Source of the DNA: Herbaspirillum sp. meg3
GTDB taxonomy: Bacteria > Pseudomonadota > Gammaproteobacteria > Burkholderiales > Burkholderiaceae_D
Assembly: GCF_002257565.1 (NCBI RefSeq)
Contig: NZ_CP022736.1
Span: 4,774,001 to 4,838,000, forward strand
Length of the DNA stretch: 64,000 bases
Direction of reading: 5' to 3'
Shown: in pieces, positions 1-10,586 of the stretch
Layout: the number at the start of each line of letters is the position of its first letter
Position numbering within the stretch: the stretch's first letter is position 1
Program-made: the position numbers and the translations under genes
Notes under the pieces: generated by a model
Told to the model about the DNA's origin: nothing
Seen by the model: the letters and a program-made list of their open reading frames with translations, nothing else
The model's database searches: none

Positions 1-45
1 CACGCCGTCGCAGTCGCACACCAGATGCGTGATTCTTGATGTCAT
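1..45 (-). CDS. HAD-superfamily phosphatase, N-terminal fragment (cut by window edge)
   Basis: Only the first 15 codons lie in the window, reading MTSRITHLVCDCDGV. The run of hydrophobic residues followed by DCDGV matches HAD motif I (DxD, nucleophile aspartate first). HAD hydrolases of this type are phosphatases or beta-phosphoglucomutase-like enzymes. The gene starts 11 bases after the permease gene on the same strand, so it is most likely the next member of the polyol transport operon, where HAD phosphatases are common neighbours. The transporter ATPase and polyol dehydrogenase expected in such operons would lie beyond the left edge. The substrate cannot be told from this fragment. Confidence 0.6.
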   Translation of the reverse strand, partial: MTSRITHLVCDCDGV

Positions 46-56
46 GTGTTCTTTCA

Positions 57-872
57 TTACTTCACGGCGCCGAAGGTCAGGCCGCGTACCAGTTGTTTCT
101 GCGCCAGCCAGCCGAGCGCCATGATGGGAGCGATCGCCAGCAGCGACGCCGCCGACAGCTTGGCCCAGAACAGGCCCTCCGGATTGGAGTACGACGCGAT
201 GAACACCGTCAGCGGGGCGGCGTCGACGCTGGTCAGGTTGAGACTCCAGAAGGCTTCGTTCCACGACAGGATGATGAGCAGCAAGGCCGTCGAGGCGAGC
301 CCCGGCATGGCGGTCGGCAGCAAGAGATAGATCATCTCTTGCCAGGCGTTGGCGCCATCAATGCGCGCAGCTTCGAGAATTTCTTTCGGCACATCATTGA
401 AGTAGGTGAACGCCATCCACACCGCGATCGGCAGGTTGATCAACGTGTAGATCAGGGTCAGTCCGGTCACGGAGTCGAGCACGCCGCTGTTCTTTGCCAG
501 CAGATAGATCGGCACCAGTACACCGACGGCAGGCATCATCTTGGTCGACAGCATCCACAACAACAATTTTTGCGTGCGACCAGTCGGGAAGAACGCCATC
601 GAATACGCCGCCGGCACCGCGATCAGCAGCGCCAGAAAAGTCGATCCAAGCGACACGATCATGGAATTCTTGACGAAGGACAGGTAGTTGCTGCGCTCGA
701 AGACTTCGCGGAAGGTATCGAGCGTCGGCATGAAAATCAGGCTCGGCATGTAGGCCTGATGCTCCGTCTTGAACGCCGTGACGGCAACCCAGAAAATCGG
801 AAAGAACAGCACGATGGCGCAAGTCCATGCCAACAGCCCCACCCAGAGCGGGCTCTTTTTTGTCTCGTTCAT
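57..872 (-). CDS. Polyol/sugar ABC transporter permease, MalG type
   Basis: Inner-membrane permease of a carbohydrate-uptake ABC transporter (CUT1 family), 271 aa, with about six membrane spans. The segment around residues 165-185 (EILEAARIDGANAWQEM) is the EAA loop that docks onto the ATPase. An N-terminal span (about residues 10-32) precedes the permease core, as in SmoG/MtlG-type proteins. Its ATG lies inside the stop of the upstream permease gene (ATGA, 4-base overlap), which indicates translational coupling. Family and operon context point to sorbitol/mannitol-like substrates; this is inferred, not shown by the sequence. Confidence 0.88.
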   Translation of the reverse strand: MNETKKSPLWVGLLAWTCAIVLFFPIFWVAVTAFKTEHQAYMPSLIFMPTLDTFREVFERSNYLSFVKNSMIVSLGSTFLALLIAVPAAYSMAFFPTGRTQKLLLWMLSTKMMPAVGVLVPIYLLAKNSGVLDSVTGLTLIYTLINLPIAVWMAFTYFNDVPKEILEAARIDGANAWQEMIYLLLPTAMPGLASTALLLIILSWNEAFWSLNLTSVDAAPLTVFIASYSNPEGLFWAKLSAASLLAIAPIMALGWLAQKQLVRGLTFGAVK

Positions 873-1837
873 TTTTCGTTCGCTCCCTTCAGATTTTTCG
901 CCAGCATGCGCACCAGGAAGAACGACACGATGTTCGCCAGCACGACCGCGAAGATGCCGCCGGCCGAGGCGATGCCGATATCGAATTGCTGTAAGCCGAT
1001 GGAGTACACGAGGTAGGTCAGATTCGTGGTTTCTGTGCCGGGGCCGCCTGCCGTGGTGGTGAAGATTTCAGCAAATACCGACAACAGAAAAATGGTCTCG
1101 ATCATGATGACCACGGTGATCGCGCGCTTGAGATGCGGCAGCACGATGTAGAAAAAGATACGGATCGGCCCGGCGCCATCCAGCTGAGCAGCCTCTTTCT
1201 GGTCACCGTCGAGCGATTGCAAGGCAGTCAGCAGAATCAGAAAAGCGAACGGTATCCACTGCCACGACACGATGATGATCACCGACAGCATCGGATATTC
1301 AGCCAGCCAGTCGATCGGCTCCATGCCGAGGTGGCGCATGACGAAGGCCAGCATGCCGTAGACCGGATGCATGATCATGTTCTTCCAGATCAGCGCGGCG
1401 ACGGTCGGCATCACAAAGAAAGGACCGATCACGAGCAGGCGTGCGATACCGCGTCCACGGAACGGCTGATCGAACAGCACCGCCAGTAAGGTGCCGACGA
1501 CGACGCTGACGCCCAGTACGGAGCCGATCAGCAAAGCAGTGTTGGCGATCGATGGCCAGAAGGCGGGATCCTCCAGCAAAAACCGGTAGTTCTCCAGTCC
1601 GACGAAGCCGGTCTGGTCAGGCGCCATCAGGTTGTAGCGATTGAACGAGAAGTACACCGTCATCGCCAGCGGCACGATCATCCACAGGAACAGCAAAGCC
1701 ACGGCAGGTGTTTGCAGTAGACGGATCGGCAGAAAACGTTCGCCTCCCGCGCGTTTTCCGCGACGGGATTTCTGTGTGGATGAAGGTGAAGCGCTAGCTT
1801 CAGGGGGCATTGGAGAAGTATTCGATATCGACGACAT
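869..1837 (-). CDS. Polyol/sugar ABC transporter permease, MalF type
   Basis: Partner permease, 322 aa from the chosen start, with about six membrane spans and an EAA-like loop (QKEAAQLDGAGPIRIF). The start at 1837 is preferred over an in-frame ATG at 1882 because a GAGG motif lies five bases upstream and because the cytoplasmic N-terminus (Ser/Pro-rich, then basic) is a normal length from there. It should pair with the MalG-type subunit to form the channel. It follows the binding-protein gene after 113 bases that hold a stable hairpin. Confidence 0.87.
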   Translation of the reverse strand: MSSISNTSPMPPEASASPSSTQKSRRGKRAGGERFLPIRLLQTPAVALLFLWMIVPLAMTVYFSFNRYNLMAPDQTGFVGLENYRFLLEDPAFWPSIANTALLIGSVLGVSVVVGTLLAVLFDQPFRGRGIARLLVIGPFFVMPTVAALIWKNMIMHPVYGMLAFVMRHLGMEPIDWLAEYPMLSVIIIVSWQWIPFAFLILLTALQSLDGDQKEAAQLDGAGPIRIFFYIVLPHLKRAITVVIMIETIFLLSVFAEIFTTTAGGPGTETTNLTYLVYSIGLQQFDIGIASAGGIFAVVLANIVSFFLVRMLAKNLKGANEK

Positions 1838-1915
1838 GGCGGCCTCGATGCAATCAGGTTCGGACCGGCATCTTGACGACAATCCGGCGGAATTCGGTAA
1901 AACGGTTTCATGCGC

Positions 1916-1936
1916 CGCCCGGCATCAAGCCGGGCG
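1916..1936 (-). other. Intergenic stem-loop between binding-protein and permease genes
   Basis: An 8-bp perfect stem, CGCCCGGC / GCCGGGCG, with a 5-base loop lies in the 113-base gap after the binding-protein stop codon. No T-run follows it in the direction of transcription, so it is not a classic terminator. Hairpins at this place in ABC operons usually protect the upstream mRNA so that binding protein is made in excess over permease. That role is inferred. Confidence 0.6.
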
Positions 1937-1950
1937 AGCGCAAGTCGACA

Positions 1951-3297
1951 TTACTTGATGTAACGCCCCTGCTTCATCATGCGTACAGTTTGCGCCTGCG
2001 CCGTCTTCAGCGCCGCATCCGCAGTACCCTTGCCCGCCAGCGCACCGGCAATGGCCTGGCCGGTAATCGTGCCGATGGATTGGAACTCAGGAATCGTGGC
2101 GAACTGGATACCGGTGTAGGGCACCGGCTTCACGGTCGGATTGTTGGCGTCCGCATTCTGGATTGCATCGAGAACAAAGTCAGAGAACGGCGACGACTTT
2201 TTGTAATCGGCAGAAGCGTAGGTCGATGTACGGGTACCCGGCGGCACCAATGCCCAGCCGCTGTCCTTGGCAACCAGATTGATGTATTCCTTGGAAGTGG
2301 CCCAGGCCGCAAACTTCTTGGCGGCTTCTTGCGACTTGGAGGATTTCGGTACTGCCAGCGACCAGATCCACAGCCAATGCGAACCCTTGTCGGTGGTCGC
2401 CATCGGCGCCGGTGCAAACGCAGTCTTGTCCGACACCTTGGAATCCTTGCCGTGATACAGCATGCCGGCAGCGACCGTCGCATCTACCCACATGCCGCAT
2501 TTACCACCCGAAAACAGCACGAGGTTTTCATTGAAGCCGTTTGAGCTTGCACCCGGCGGACCGTATTTGCGCATCAGATCCACGTAGAAATTGACGGCCT
2601 GCTTCCATTCCGGCGTGTCGAGCTGCGGCTGCCATTTTTCATCGAACCAGCGGCCGCCGTAAGCGTTGACCATGGTGCCGACCAGCGCCATGTTTTCGCC
2701 CCAGCCGGCGCGGCCGCGCAAGCAGATGCCATAGACGCCCTTGGCGGGATCATGCAGCTGCGAAGCCAGCTTGCCGATCTCTTCCCAGGTCGGCTTCTCA
2801 GGCATCTTCAGATTCTTTTGCGCGAACAGATCCTTGCGGTAGTAGGTCATCGAGCTTTCCGCATAGAACGGCAGTGCATACAGCTTGCCGTCGGTCGTCA
2901 GGCCTTCACGCACGGTCTTGATCAGATCGGCTTCGTCGTAGTCGGCAGGCAGGCCGGTCATCGGCGCCAGCCAGCCTTTCTTGGCCCAGATCGGCGCCTC
3001 ATACGCACCGATGGTCATCAGGTCGAACTGCCCGCTGTTGGTGGCGATATCGGTGGTCAGACGCTGGCGCAGAACGCTCTCTTCCATCGTGACCCAGCGC
3101 AGTTTGATGTCGGGATTGGCTTTTTCGAACTGCGGCGACAGCTTTTGCAGCTCGATCATGTCGGGGTTATTGATGGATGCGATGTTCAGTGTGACCGGCT
3201 CGGCGGATGCAATGGCGGCGATGCCGACAGAACCGAGCATTGCAATAGCGGCAGCAATGCGTGTACTGACACGTGCGACGGGGGCGCGAAGTTTCAT
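1951..3297 (-). CDS. Polyol/sugar ABC transporter periplasmic substrate-binding protein
   Basis: Extracellular solute-binding protein of the MalE/SmoE class, 448 aa. The start at 3297 has GGAG seven bases upstream and gives a clean signal peptide (basic MKLRAPVARVSTR, hydrophobic core, cleavage near ASAEP). An earlier in-frame ATG at 3420 would add an unlikely leader. The mature protein has the usual two-lobe features of CUT1 binding proteins, such as the early NIASINNPDM strand and the FDLMTIGAYEAP segment. First gene of the operon; it is read from a promoter in the shared region with the divergent regulator. Length and context fit sorbitol/mannitol-type binding proteins; the ligand is inferred. 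Confidence 0.88.
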   Translation of the reverse strand: MKLRAPVARVSTRIAAAIAMLGSVGIAAIASAEPVTLNIASINNPDMIELQKLSPQFEKANPDIKLRWVTMEESVLRQRLTTDIATNSGQFDLMTIGAYEAPIWAKKGWLAPMTGLPADYDEADLIKTVREGLTTDGKLYALPFYAESSMTYYRKDLFAQKNLKMPEKPTWEEIGKLASQLHDPAKGVYGICLRGRAGWGENMALVGTMVNAYGGRWFDEKWQPQLDTPEWKQAVNFYVDLMRKYGPPGASSNGFNENLVLFSGGKCGMWVDATVAAGMLYHGKDSKVSDKTAFAPAPMATTDKGSHWLWIWSLAVPKSSKSQEAAKKFAAWATSKEYINLVAKDSGWALVPPGTRTSTYASADYKKSSPFSDFVLDAIQNADANNPTVKPVPYTGIQFATIPEFQSIGTITGQAIAGALAGKGTADAALKTAQAQTVRMMKQGRYIK

Positions 3298-3364
3298 GCT
3301 TGTCTCCAATTGTGTGCGGGCTGAAGAACGTCCGGAAAGGGCCGTCTTTGCCTCGATGTAGTTA

Positions 3365-3446
3365 TTGAGCAAAAAATCTGTTTGCGAGCAAATAATCAAA
3401 CATTGGCGATCGAAAGTCAAGCATTTGCATTTTTCTTGAGCAAATG
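3365..3446. promoter_or_regulatory. Divergent control region with promoter and three GAGCAAA repeats
   Basis: On the minus strand a -35 box TTGACT (3415-3420) and a -10 box GATTAT (3392-3397) are 17 bases apart and face the binding-protein gene. Three copies of GAGCAAA lie on the plus strand at 3367-3373, 3386-3392 and 3438-3444; two carry TT in front, and the third sits in the inverted repeat TTGA-N8-TCAA (3436-3451). One copy overlaps the edge of the -10 box. They are candidate operators for the adjacent SorC-family regulator. The boxes are seen; the function is inferred. Confidence 0.5.
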
Positions 3447-3593
3447 TTCAATTTTGATAATAATGCGATGTCGTCGGCCACAATCACCGCGAACCACAGC
3501 GTCGGCCAACTCCGTACAATGCCGGATCGCCTGAACTGTCATCCATGGAATTGCATGGAGGGGACGACAGCAGGTTCATCACAAGGAAAATCG

Positions 3594-4562
3594 ATGTCAT
3601 CCAGCTCATCCAAACTCGATCTGGCGGCGCGCGCCGCGTGGATGTACTACGTCGCCGGCAATACGCAGAACGAGATCGCGGAACGTCTCGGCATTTCGCG
3701 CCAGATGGCGCAGCGCATGGTGGCCTATGCCGGCGCATCGAATCTGGTGAAGGTGCAGATCACGCATCCGATTTCGTCTTGCCTGGAATTGGCGCAGGGC
3801 CTGCAGCAGCGTTACGGTCTGGAAGTGTGCCGCGTGGTGCCGAGCGCCGTTGCTGACGAGCCGGCCGGCGATGATGCGCAAGGCACGCAGCAAATGCTCG
3901 CCGTGGCCGGCGCCGAGCTGATGGAACAATACCTGCGCCAGGAAGCGCCGCTGATCGTCAATGTCGGCTCCGGCCGCACGCTGAAAGCCGCCATCGAAAA
4001 AATCGGTGAAATGGAGAGACCCCAGCACCAGATCGTCTCCATGATCGGCGCCTTCGCCTCGGACGGCTCCGCCAATCGCTACGACGTCGCCCTGCTGGCA
4101 GCAGAAAAAATGCAAAGCCGCTTCTATCTGCTGCCCGCCCCACGGGTGGCCGAGAACGAAGCTGATCGCAAGCAATGGTGCAATCACCGCGCCTATCAGA
4201 TCGTCACCGGCCTCGCGCAAAAAGCCGATGTCACCTTCCTCGGCATCGGTACCATTGCCTTGCAAGGCGCGATGCATGAAGACGGCTTTATCGACGACGA
4301 CGAAGTCGCACAACTGCAGCAGCAAGGTGCGGTCGGCGAGTTGATTTGCCACGCCTTCGATGCAGAAGGAAAAATGCTGCGTTCGCCGCTGGCGGCGCGC
4401 ATCACCACCCCGCCGCTGAGTACGCCGCCGGCCAAGCCGGTAATCGCCCTGGCCGGTGGCCGCAAGAAGTCCGAAGCCGTGCGAGCAGCCTTACGTGGCG
4501 GCTGGCTGACCGGACTGGTAACGGATGAATACTGCGCGCAGTTTGCGCTGCAAGACGATTGA
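3594..4562 (+). CDS. SorC/DeoR-type sugar-binding transcriptional regulator
   Basis: Transcription factor, 322 aa. An N-terminal helix-turn-helix (about residues 10-45, with GNTQNEIAERLGISRQMAQR) is followed by a SorC-type sugar-phosphate-binding domain similar to glucosamine-6-phosphate isomerase folds (NVGSGRTLKAAIEKI near residue 120). The start at 3594 is chosen because AAGGA lies eight bases upstream; earlier in-frame ATGs would add about 50 unrelated residues. It is divergent from the ABC operon and followed by the fructokinase, so it probably controls both in response to a phosphorylated polyol or ketose. Confidence 0.82.
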   Translation: MSSSSSKLDLAARAAWMYYVAGNTQNEIAERLGISRQMAQRMVAYAGASNLVKVQITHPISSCLELAQGLQQRYGLEVCRVVPSAVADEPAGDDAQGTQQMLAVAGAELMEQYLRQEAPLIVNVGSGRTLKAAIEKIGEMERPQHQIVSMIGAFASDGSANRYDVALLAAEKMQSRFYLLPAPRVAENEADRKQWCNHRAYQIVTGLAQKADVTFLGIGTIALQGAMHEDGFIDDDEVAQLQQQGAVGELICHAFDAEGKMLRSPLAARITTPPLSTPPAKPVIALAGGRKKSEAVRAALRGGWLTGLVTDEYCAQFALQDD

Positions 4563-4623
4563 GTTTTAACGCAGTCACAACAAGAATTTTCAAAATCAGC
4601 GCATTAGCAACGCGGAGACACCC

Positions 4624-5526
4624 ATGCCCCACCCTATCGAATTCGTCGTCTTCGGCGAAGCCCTGACCGATTTCATTCGCCAACCCGACGGCGAGTGGCG
4701 CGCTTTGCCCGGCGGCGCCTGCTGGAACGTTGCACGCGTCGGCGCACGCCTCGGTGTCGCGACCGGTTATGCCGGCAGTATCAGCAGCGACGTCTTTGGC
4801 GAGGAATTGCGCGTGCTCACGCACGAAGCCGGCCTCGACATGCGCTACCTGCAGCAAGTCGACAAATCGCCGCTGCTGGCGATGGTGACATCAACCACGC
4901 CGCCGAATTATTTCTTCGTCGGTGACGACAGTGCCGACCTGCATTTCGATCCGGCCAAATTGCCTGCCGGCTGGATGGACGACGCGCGCGTCTTGCACTT
5001 CGGCTGCATCAGCCTGACCCGCGAACCGCTGGCCTCACGGCTGCTGGCGATTGCCACGGAAGGTGCTCAGCGCGGCAAGCGTATCGCCTTCGATCCCAAC
5101 TGGCGCAAGCTGATGGATCAGCCTGAATATCACGTCTTGATGCGCAAGCTGTTGGTGTTGTCGCATTACGTAAAGGTGTCGGATGAGGATCTGGAGAAGC
5201 TGTTCCCTGGCGATGCGCAGCCGATGGCAACGCTGAAAGCGTTGGCCCCGCAAGCCGAAATCCTGTTCACACGTGGCGCGGATGGCCTGTCGTGGATCAA
5301 GGGTGAGAGCGTTGTTGAGCAACCGGCTTATCGGGTTGATGTGATTGATACCGTGGGTTGTGGCGATGCGTCGATGGGCGGATGGATTGCGAGCATTTTG
5401 CGTCAGGCGGATGCGCCGGTGATTCAGCATTTGCAGTGTGCTGCTGCGGCGGCTGCGTTGTCGGCGGCGCGGGCGGGGGCCTATGCGGCTACTTGGGATG
5501 AGGTGCAGGAGTTGGTTAATCGCTGA
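4624..5526 (+). CDS. PfkB-family fructokinase / ketose kinase
   Basis: ATP-dependent sugar kinase of the ribokinase/PfkB family, 300 aa, the usual length. It has the N-terminal GEALTDFI strand, the substrate-binding PGGACWNVARVGARLG motif (residues 29-44) and the C-terminal signature DTVGCGDASMGG (about residue 242), whose last Asp is the catalytic base. GGAG lies seven bases before the ATG. In Pseudomonas mannitol operons a fructokinase accompanies the same transporter type, so phosphorylation of fructose made from an imported polyol is the likely job. It lies 61 bases after the regulator on the same strand. Confidence 0.82.
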   Translation: MPHPIEFVVFGEALTDFIRQPDGEWRALPGGACWNVARVGARLGVATGYAGSISSDVFGEELRVLTHEAGLDMRYLQQVDKSPLLAMVTSTTPPNYFFVGDDSADLHFDPAKLPAGWMDDARVLHFGCISLTREPLASRLLAIATEGAQRGKRIAFDPNWRKLMDQPEYHVLMRKLLVLSHYVKVSDEDLEKLFPGDAQPMATLKALAPQAEILFTRGADGLSWIKGESVVEQPAYRVDVIDTVGCGDASMGGWIASILRQADAPVIQHLQCAAAAAALSAARAGAYAATWDEVQELVNR

Positions 5527-5546
5527 GCGCGATGGCTGCTTTTTTT

Positions 5547-5860
5547 GTTCCGACTTGCTTGCAGTGCGTTGATGAATGCTGTTCTTTCTTCGATCAACCC
5601 TTCGCCGGGGGTAGCCCGGCAGCTACTCACTTTCTTTGTCTCGCCAAAGAAAGTAAGCAAAGAAAAGCGACCGCGGGATCCAGGTCCTTCGGACTTCCCG
5701 GTGATGCGATGCAAAAAATGGGAAGGGAAACAAACTCGCTTCGCTCAGACAAGTTTCCCTTCTTTTTCCATTTTTCGCATCGCATCACCGGCTGGCTCCA
5801 AGCGGAACGGCCAAACTGGCTCGCCTTCGGCGTCGCAATTGTCTCCGCATCGGAAGTCGC
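5547..5860 (+). repeat. Structured intergenic repeat, copy A
   Basis: One of three copies of a roughly 300-bp repeat in this window; all begin with GTTCCGACTT. Copy A holds three hairpins in order: GCCGGG/CCCGGC (5604-5620); ACTTTCTTTG/CAAAGAAAGT (5629-5654, 10-bp perfect stem); and a long hairpin 5698-5791 made of a 15-bp perfect outer stem (5698-5712 with 5777-5791), an 8-bp stem (5714-5721 with 5768-5775) and a 10-bp inner stem GAAGGGAAAC/GTTTCCCTTC (5722-5731 with 5753-5762). The right edge is indistinct, somewhere past 5835. Open frames here are short and overlap on both strands, so I regard it as non-coding. Confidence 0.85.
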
Positions 5861-5879
5861 GAAGAATGACGACCATCAA

Positions 5880-6181
5880 GCCACCTCCGTCCCCTGGCGA
5901 TGCGCAGCGAGCCAGTCTGGAATTCCCGCTTGCGAGCAGCCGGTGGCGGCAGGTGCAAATCGGATAAAGAAGGGAAACTTGTCTGAGCGCAGCGAGTTTG
6001 TTTCCCTTCCCGATTTGTGCCTGACGACGCCGGGTACCCCGAAGGGGCTGCGAACTTGCGGTCGCCTTCTTTTGCTTACTTTTCTTGGCGAAGCAAGAAA
6101 AGTGAGTAGCTGCCGGGCTACCCCCGGCTTGGTCGTCCGAAGAAAAAGCAATCGAAGCTACCGACAAACAGAAGTCGGAAC
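5880..6181 (-). repeat. Structured intergenic repeat, copy B (inverted relative to A)
   Basis: Second copy, in reverse orientation, so A and B form a head-to-head pair filling the gap between the convergent fructokinase and helicase genes. Its left terminus is AAGTCGGAAC at 6172-6181. The three hairpins are kept with sequence changes on both arms: GCCGGG/CCCGGC (6112-6128), ACTTTTCTTG/CAAGAAAAGT (6078-6103), and a long hairpin with inner stem 5969-5978/6000-6009 and next stem CAAATCGG/CCGATTTG (5956-5963 with 6010-6017). Compared with copy A, the substitutions preserve pairing. The outermost stem is weaker than in A. Confidence 0.83.
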
Positions 6182-6185
6182 AACC

Positions 6186-8483
<2,298 letters not shown>

Positions 8484-8489
8484 CCCGCG

Positions 8490-8495
8490 ATTATA
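8490..8495 (-). promoter_or_regulatory. Consensus -10 box immediately upstream of the helicase start codon
   Basis: A perfect TATAAT on the minus strand ends six bases before the ATG at 8483. Transcription usually begins about seven bases after the -10 box, so +1 would fall on or next to the start codon. The -35 region (GCGCTG at 17 bases) is poor, and no Shine-Dalgarno is seen apart from GGG directly next to the ATG. Confidence 0.45.
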
Positions 8496-8658
8496 CGTGG
8501 GTGCGTCATCCTCAGCGCGCCATCGCCCTTGATTCTTCCATCGAAAAACTCGTCGAACCAGACCAAATCCCGCGCCGCCAGCAGGTTTGCGGCAACAAGA
8601 GTAAAATTCTGCACTGCAACATGGCATTGAGGCCGGTTGCCCTCTCTTACTCCCTATC

Positions 8659-9900
8659 ATGTCCGAAGAAGCTCTACGTTCCACGCCTGCCGCTGCACCT
8701 GAAGCCGCGCCTGTCACACCCCCTGCGCAATCCGCAGTCATCGTCCAGATTCTGTCGACGGTGTTGTTCACTTTTCTTGCCTATATGACCATAGGTATCC
8801 CGCTGGCGGTCTTGCCTGGCTATGTGCATCTGGATCTGGGCTACAGCTCTTTCATTGCCGGTTTGTCCATCAGCGTGCAATACCTGTCCACGTTCATCAC
8901 ACGCGCACAAGCCGGCCGCATGGTCGACACCATCGGCCCCAAGAAAACCGTCATGCGCGGCATGCTGGCCTGCGTCGCCAGCGGCGTCTTCCTCGTGCTG
9001 GCGGCCTGGTCGTCTGAGTTGCCGTGGCTGAGCCTGTCCATGATCCTTGTCAGCCGCTTCTGCCTCGGCATCGGTGAAAGCCTGGCCGGCACCGGCTCCA
9101 TCATCTGGGGCATTGGCCGCATCGGTGCCACCCATACCGCACGCATGATCTCGTGGAACGGCATCGCCACCTACGGCGCACTGGCCATCGGCGCACCGTT
9201 GGGCGTGGCCTTGCAGCATGTAGCCGGGTTTTCTTCGATCGGCTTCCTGGCGCTGGCGCTGCCGCTGATCGGTTACCTGATTGCACGTCGCCGGCCTGCA
9301 GTACCGGTGGTGCGCGGCGAACGCCTAGCCTTCCGCCTGGTGCTCAATCGCGTGCTGCCTTACGGCATCGGCCTGGCGCTGGGCACGGTCGGCTTCGGTG
9401 CGATTGCCACTTTTATCACGCTGTATTACGCCAGCCATAACTGGTCCAATGCGGCGTTCTCGCTGACGCTGTTCGGCGGATTTTTCATCGGCTCGCGCCT
9501 GCTGTTCGCCAATTCGATCAACCGCTTCGGCGGCTTCAAGGTCGCCATCGCTTCTTTTGCCGTCGAAGCCGTGGGCCTCAGCATCCTGTGGCTGGCAGGT
9601 TCGGCGGAAGTCGCCATGGTTGGTGCGGCGTTGGCCGGCTTCGGCTTTGCATTGGTATTCCCGTCACTGGGTGTGGAAGCTGTCGGCCTGGTGCCGGCGC
9701 CCAATCGCGGCGCGGCGCTGGGGGCGTATTCGGTCTTCCTCGATCTGGCGCTGGGTATCACCGGGCCACTGGCCGGCCTGATCGTGGGCCAGTTCGGTTA
9801 CGAAGAAGTCTTCCTCTTCGCCGCCATCGGTGCACTGTGTGCGGTGGCGTTGACGCTGTCGTTGTATCGCCGCGCGCAGATTACAAAAAAGACAACTTAA
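8659..9900 (+). CDS. MFS transporter, YhhS-like (UPF0226 group)
   Basis: Twelve-span inner-membrane major facilitator, 413 aa, after a Pro/Ala-rich cytoplasmic N-terminus of about 25 residues. The recalled E. coli YhhS sequence matches over long stretches: AYMTIGIPLAVLPGYVH in span 1, the loop motif AGRMVDTIGPKKTV between spans 2 and 3, GESLAGTGSIIWG, and the ending LGITGPLAGLIVGQFGY. YhhS-type proteins are putative drug or metabolite exporters; the natural substrate is not known. It is divergent from uvrD across 175 bases and probably monocistronic. Confidence 0.82.
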   Translation: MSEEALRSTPAAAPEAAPVTPPAQSAVIVQILSTVLFTFLAYMTIGIPLAVLPGYVHLDLGYSSFIAGLSISVQYLSTFITRAQAGRMVDTIGPKKTVMRGMLACVASGVFLVLAAWSSELPWLSLSMILVSRFCLGIGESLAGTGSIIWGIGRIGATHTARMISWNGIATYGALAIGAPLGVALQHVAGFSSIGFLALALPLIGYLIARRRPAVPVVRGERLAFRLVLNRVLPYGIGLALGTVGFGAIATFITLYYASHNWSNAAFSLTLFGGFFIGSRLLFANSINRFGGFKVAIASFAVEAVGLSILWLAGSAEVAMVGAALAGFGFALVFPSLGVEAVGLVPAPNRGAALGAYSVFLDLALGITGPLAGLIVGQFGYEEVFLFAAIGALCAVALTLSLYRRAQITKKTT

Positions 9901-10006
9901 ACTAACTCCTTGTGATGGAGTCAATCATCCCCAAGTGTTATTCATGGGGTTGCGGTTTTGGCATAAAATCGCAATGTTGCATTCCATCACACCAAGGAGC
10001 AAAACA

Positions 10007-10495
10007 ATGGCAAAGAAAAACGTGGCAGCGATCAACATCGGCATCAACGACAAAGATCGCAAGAAGATTGCAGACGGCCTCAGCAAACTGCTGGCTGATA
10101 CTTATACGCTCTACCTGAAGACACACAACTTCCACTGGAACGTCACCGGTCCGATGTTCAACACGCTGCACCTGATGTTCGAAGGTCAGTACAACGAACT
10201 GGCGCTGGCTGTGGATCTGATCGCCGAACGTATCCGTGCACTGGGCTATCCTGCACCGGGTTCGTACAAGGATTTCGCCAAGCTGTCGTCCATCCCTGAA
10301 GCGGATGGCGTCCCAGCCGCAGAAGAAATGATCCGTCAATTGGTGGCCGGACAGGAAGCCGTCACCCGTACTGCACGTTCGATGTTCCCGGCTGTGGATG
10401 CTGCGGCCGATGAACCGACTGCCGACTTGCTGACACAGCGCATGCAATTGCATGAAAAGAACGCGTGGATGCTGCGCAGCTTGCTGGAAGGCTGA
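10007..10495 (+). CDS. dps: Dps-family DNA-binding ferritin-like protein
   Basis: Dps-type dodecameric iron-storage and DNA-protecting protein, 162 aa. The ferroxidase signature is intact: KTHNFHWNVTGPMF (residues 38-51) with conserved His residues, followed by the acidic helix FEGQYNELALAVDLIAERIRALG. The N-terminus is lysine-rich (MAKKNVAAINIGINDKDRKK), as in Dps proteins that bind DNA. The start at 10007 has AAGGAG (9994-9999) at proper spacing; an earlier in-frame ATG at 9935 has no such site. TAAAAT at 9964-9969 could be its -10 box. It ends at a strong terminator shared with thiE. Confidence 0.92.
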   Translation: MAKKNVAAINIGINDKDRKKIADGLSKLLADTYTLYLKTHNFHWNVTGPMFNTLHLMFEGQYNELALAVDLIAERIRALGYPAPGSYKDFAKLSSIPEADGVPAAEEMIRQLVAGQEAVTRTARSMFPAVDAAADEPTADLLTQRMQLHEKNAWMLRSLLEG

Positions 10496-10531
10496 TCCGC
10501 ATCAGCTTCATCGCGTAAAAAACAGCGCGAA

Positions 10532-10571
10532 AAAAATGCCGCTGACATCGTGACGATGCAGCGGCATTTTT
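10532..10571. terminator. Bidirectional intrinsic terminator between dps and thiE
   Basis: Long stem AAAAATGCCGCTG (10532-10544) with CAGCGGCATTTTT (10559-10571), extended at the top by CATCG/CGATG around a TGA loop, giving about 18 bp with one bulged A. A-runs and T-runs flank both sides, so it can stop transcription from dps on the plus strand and from thiE on the minus strand. Confidence 0.9.
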
Positions 10572-10586
10572 CATTGCCGAAGATGC

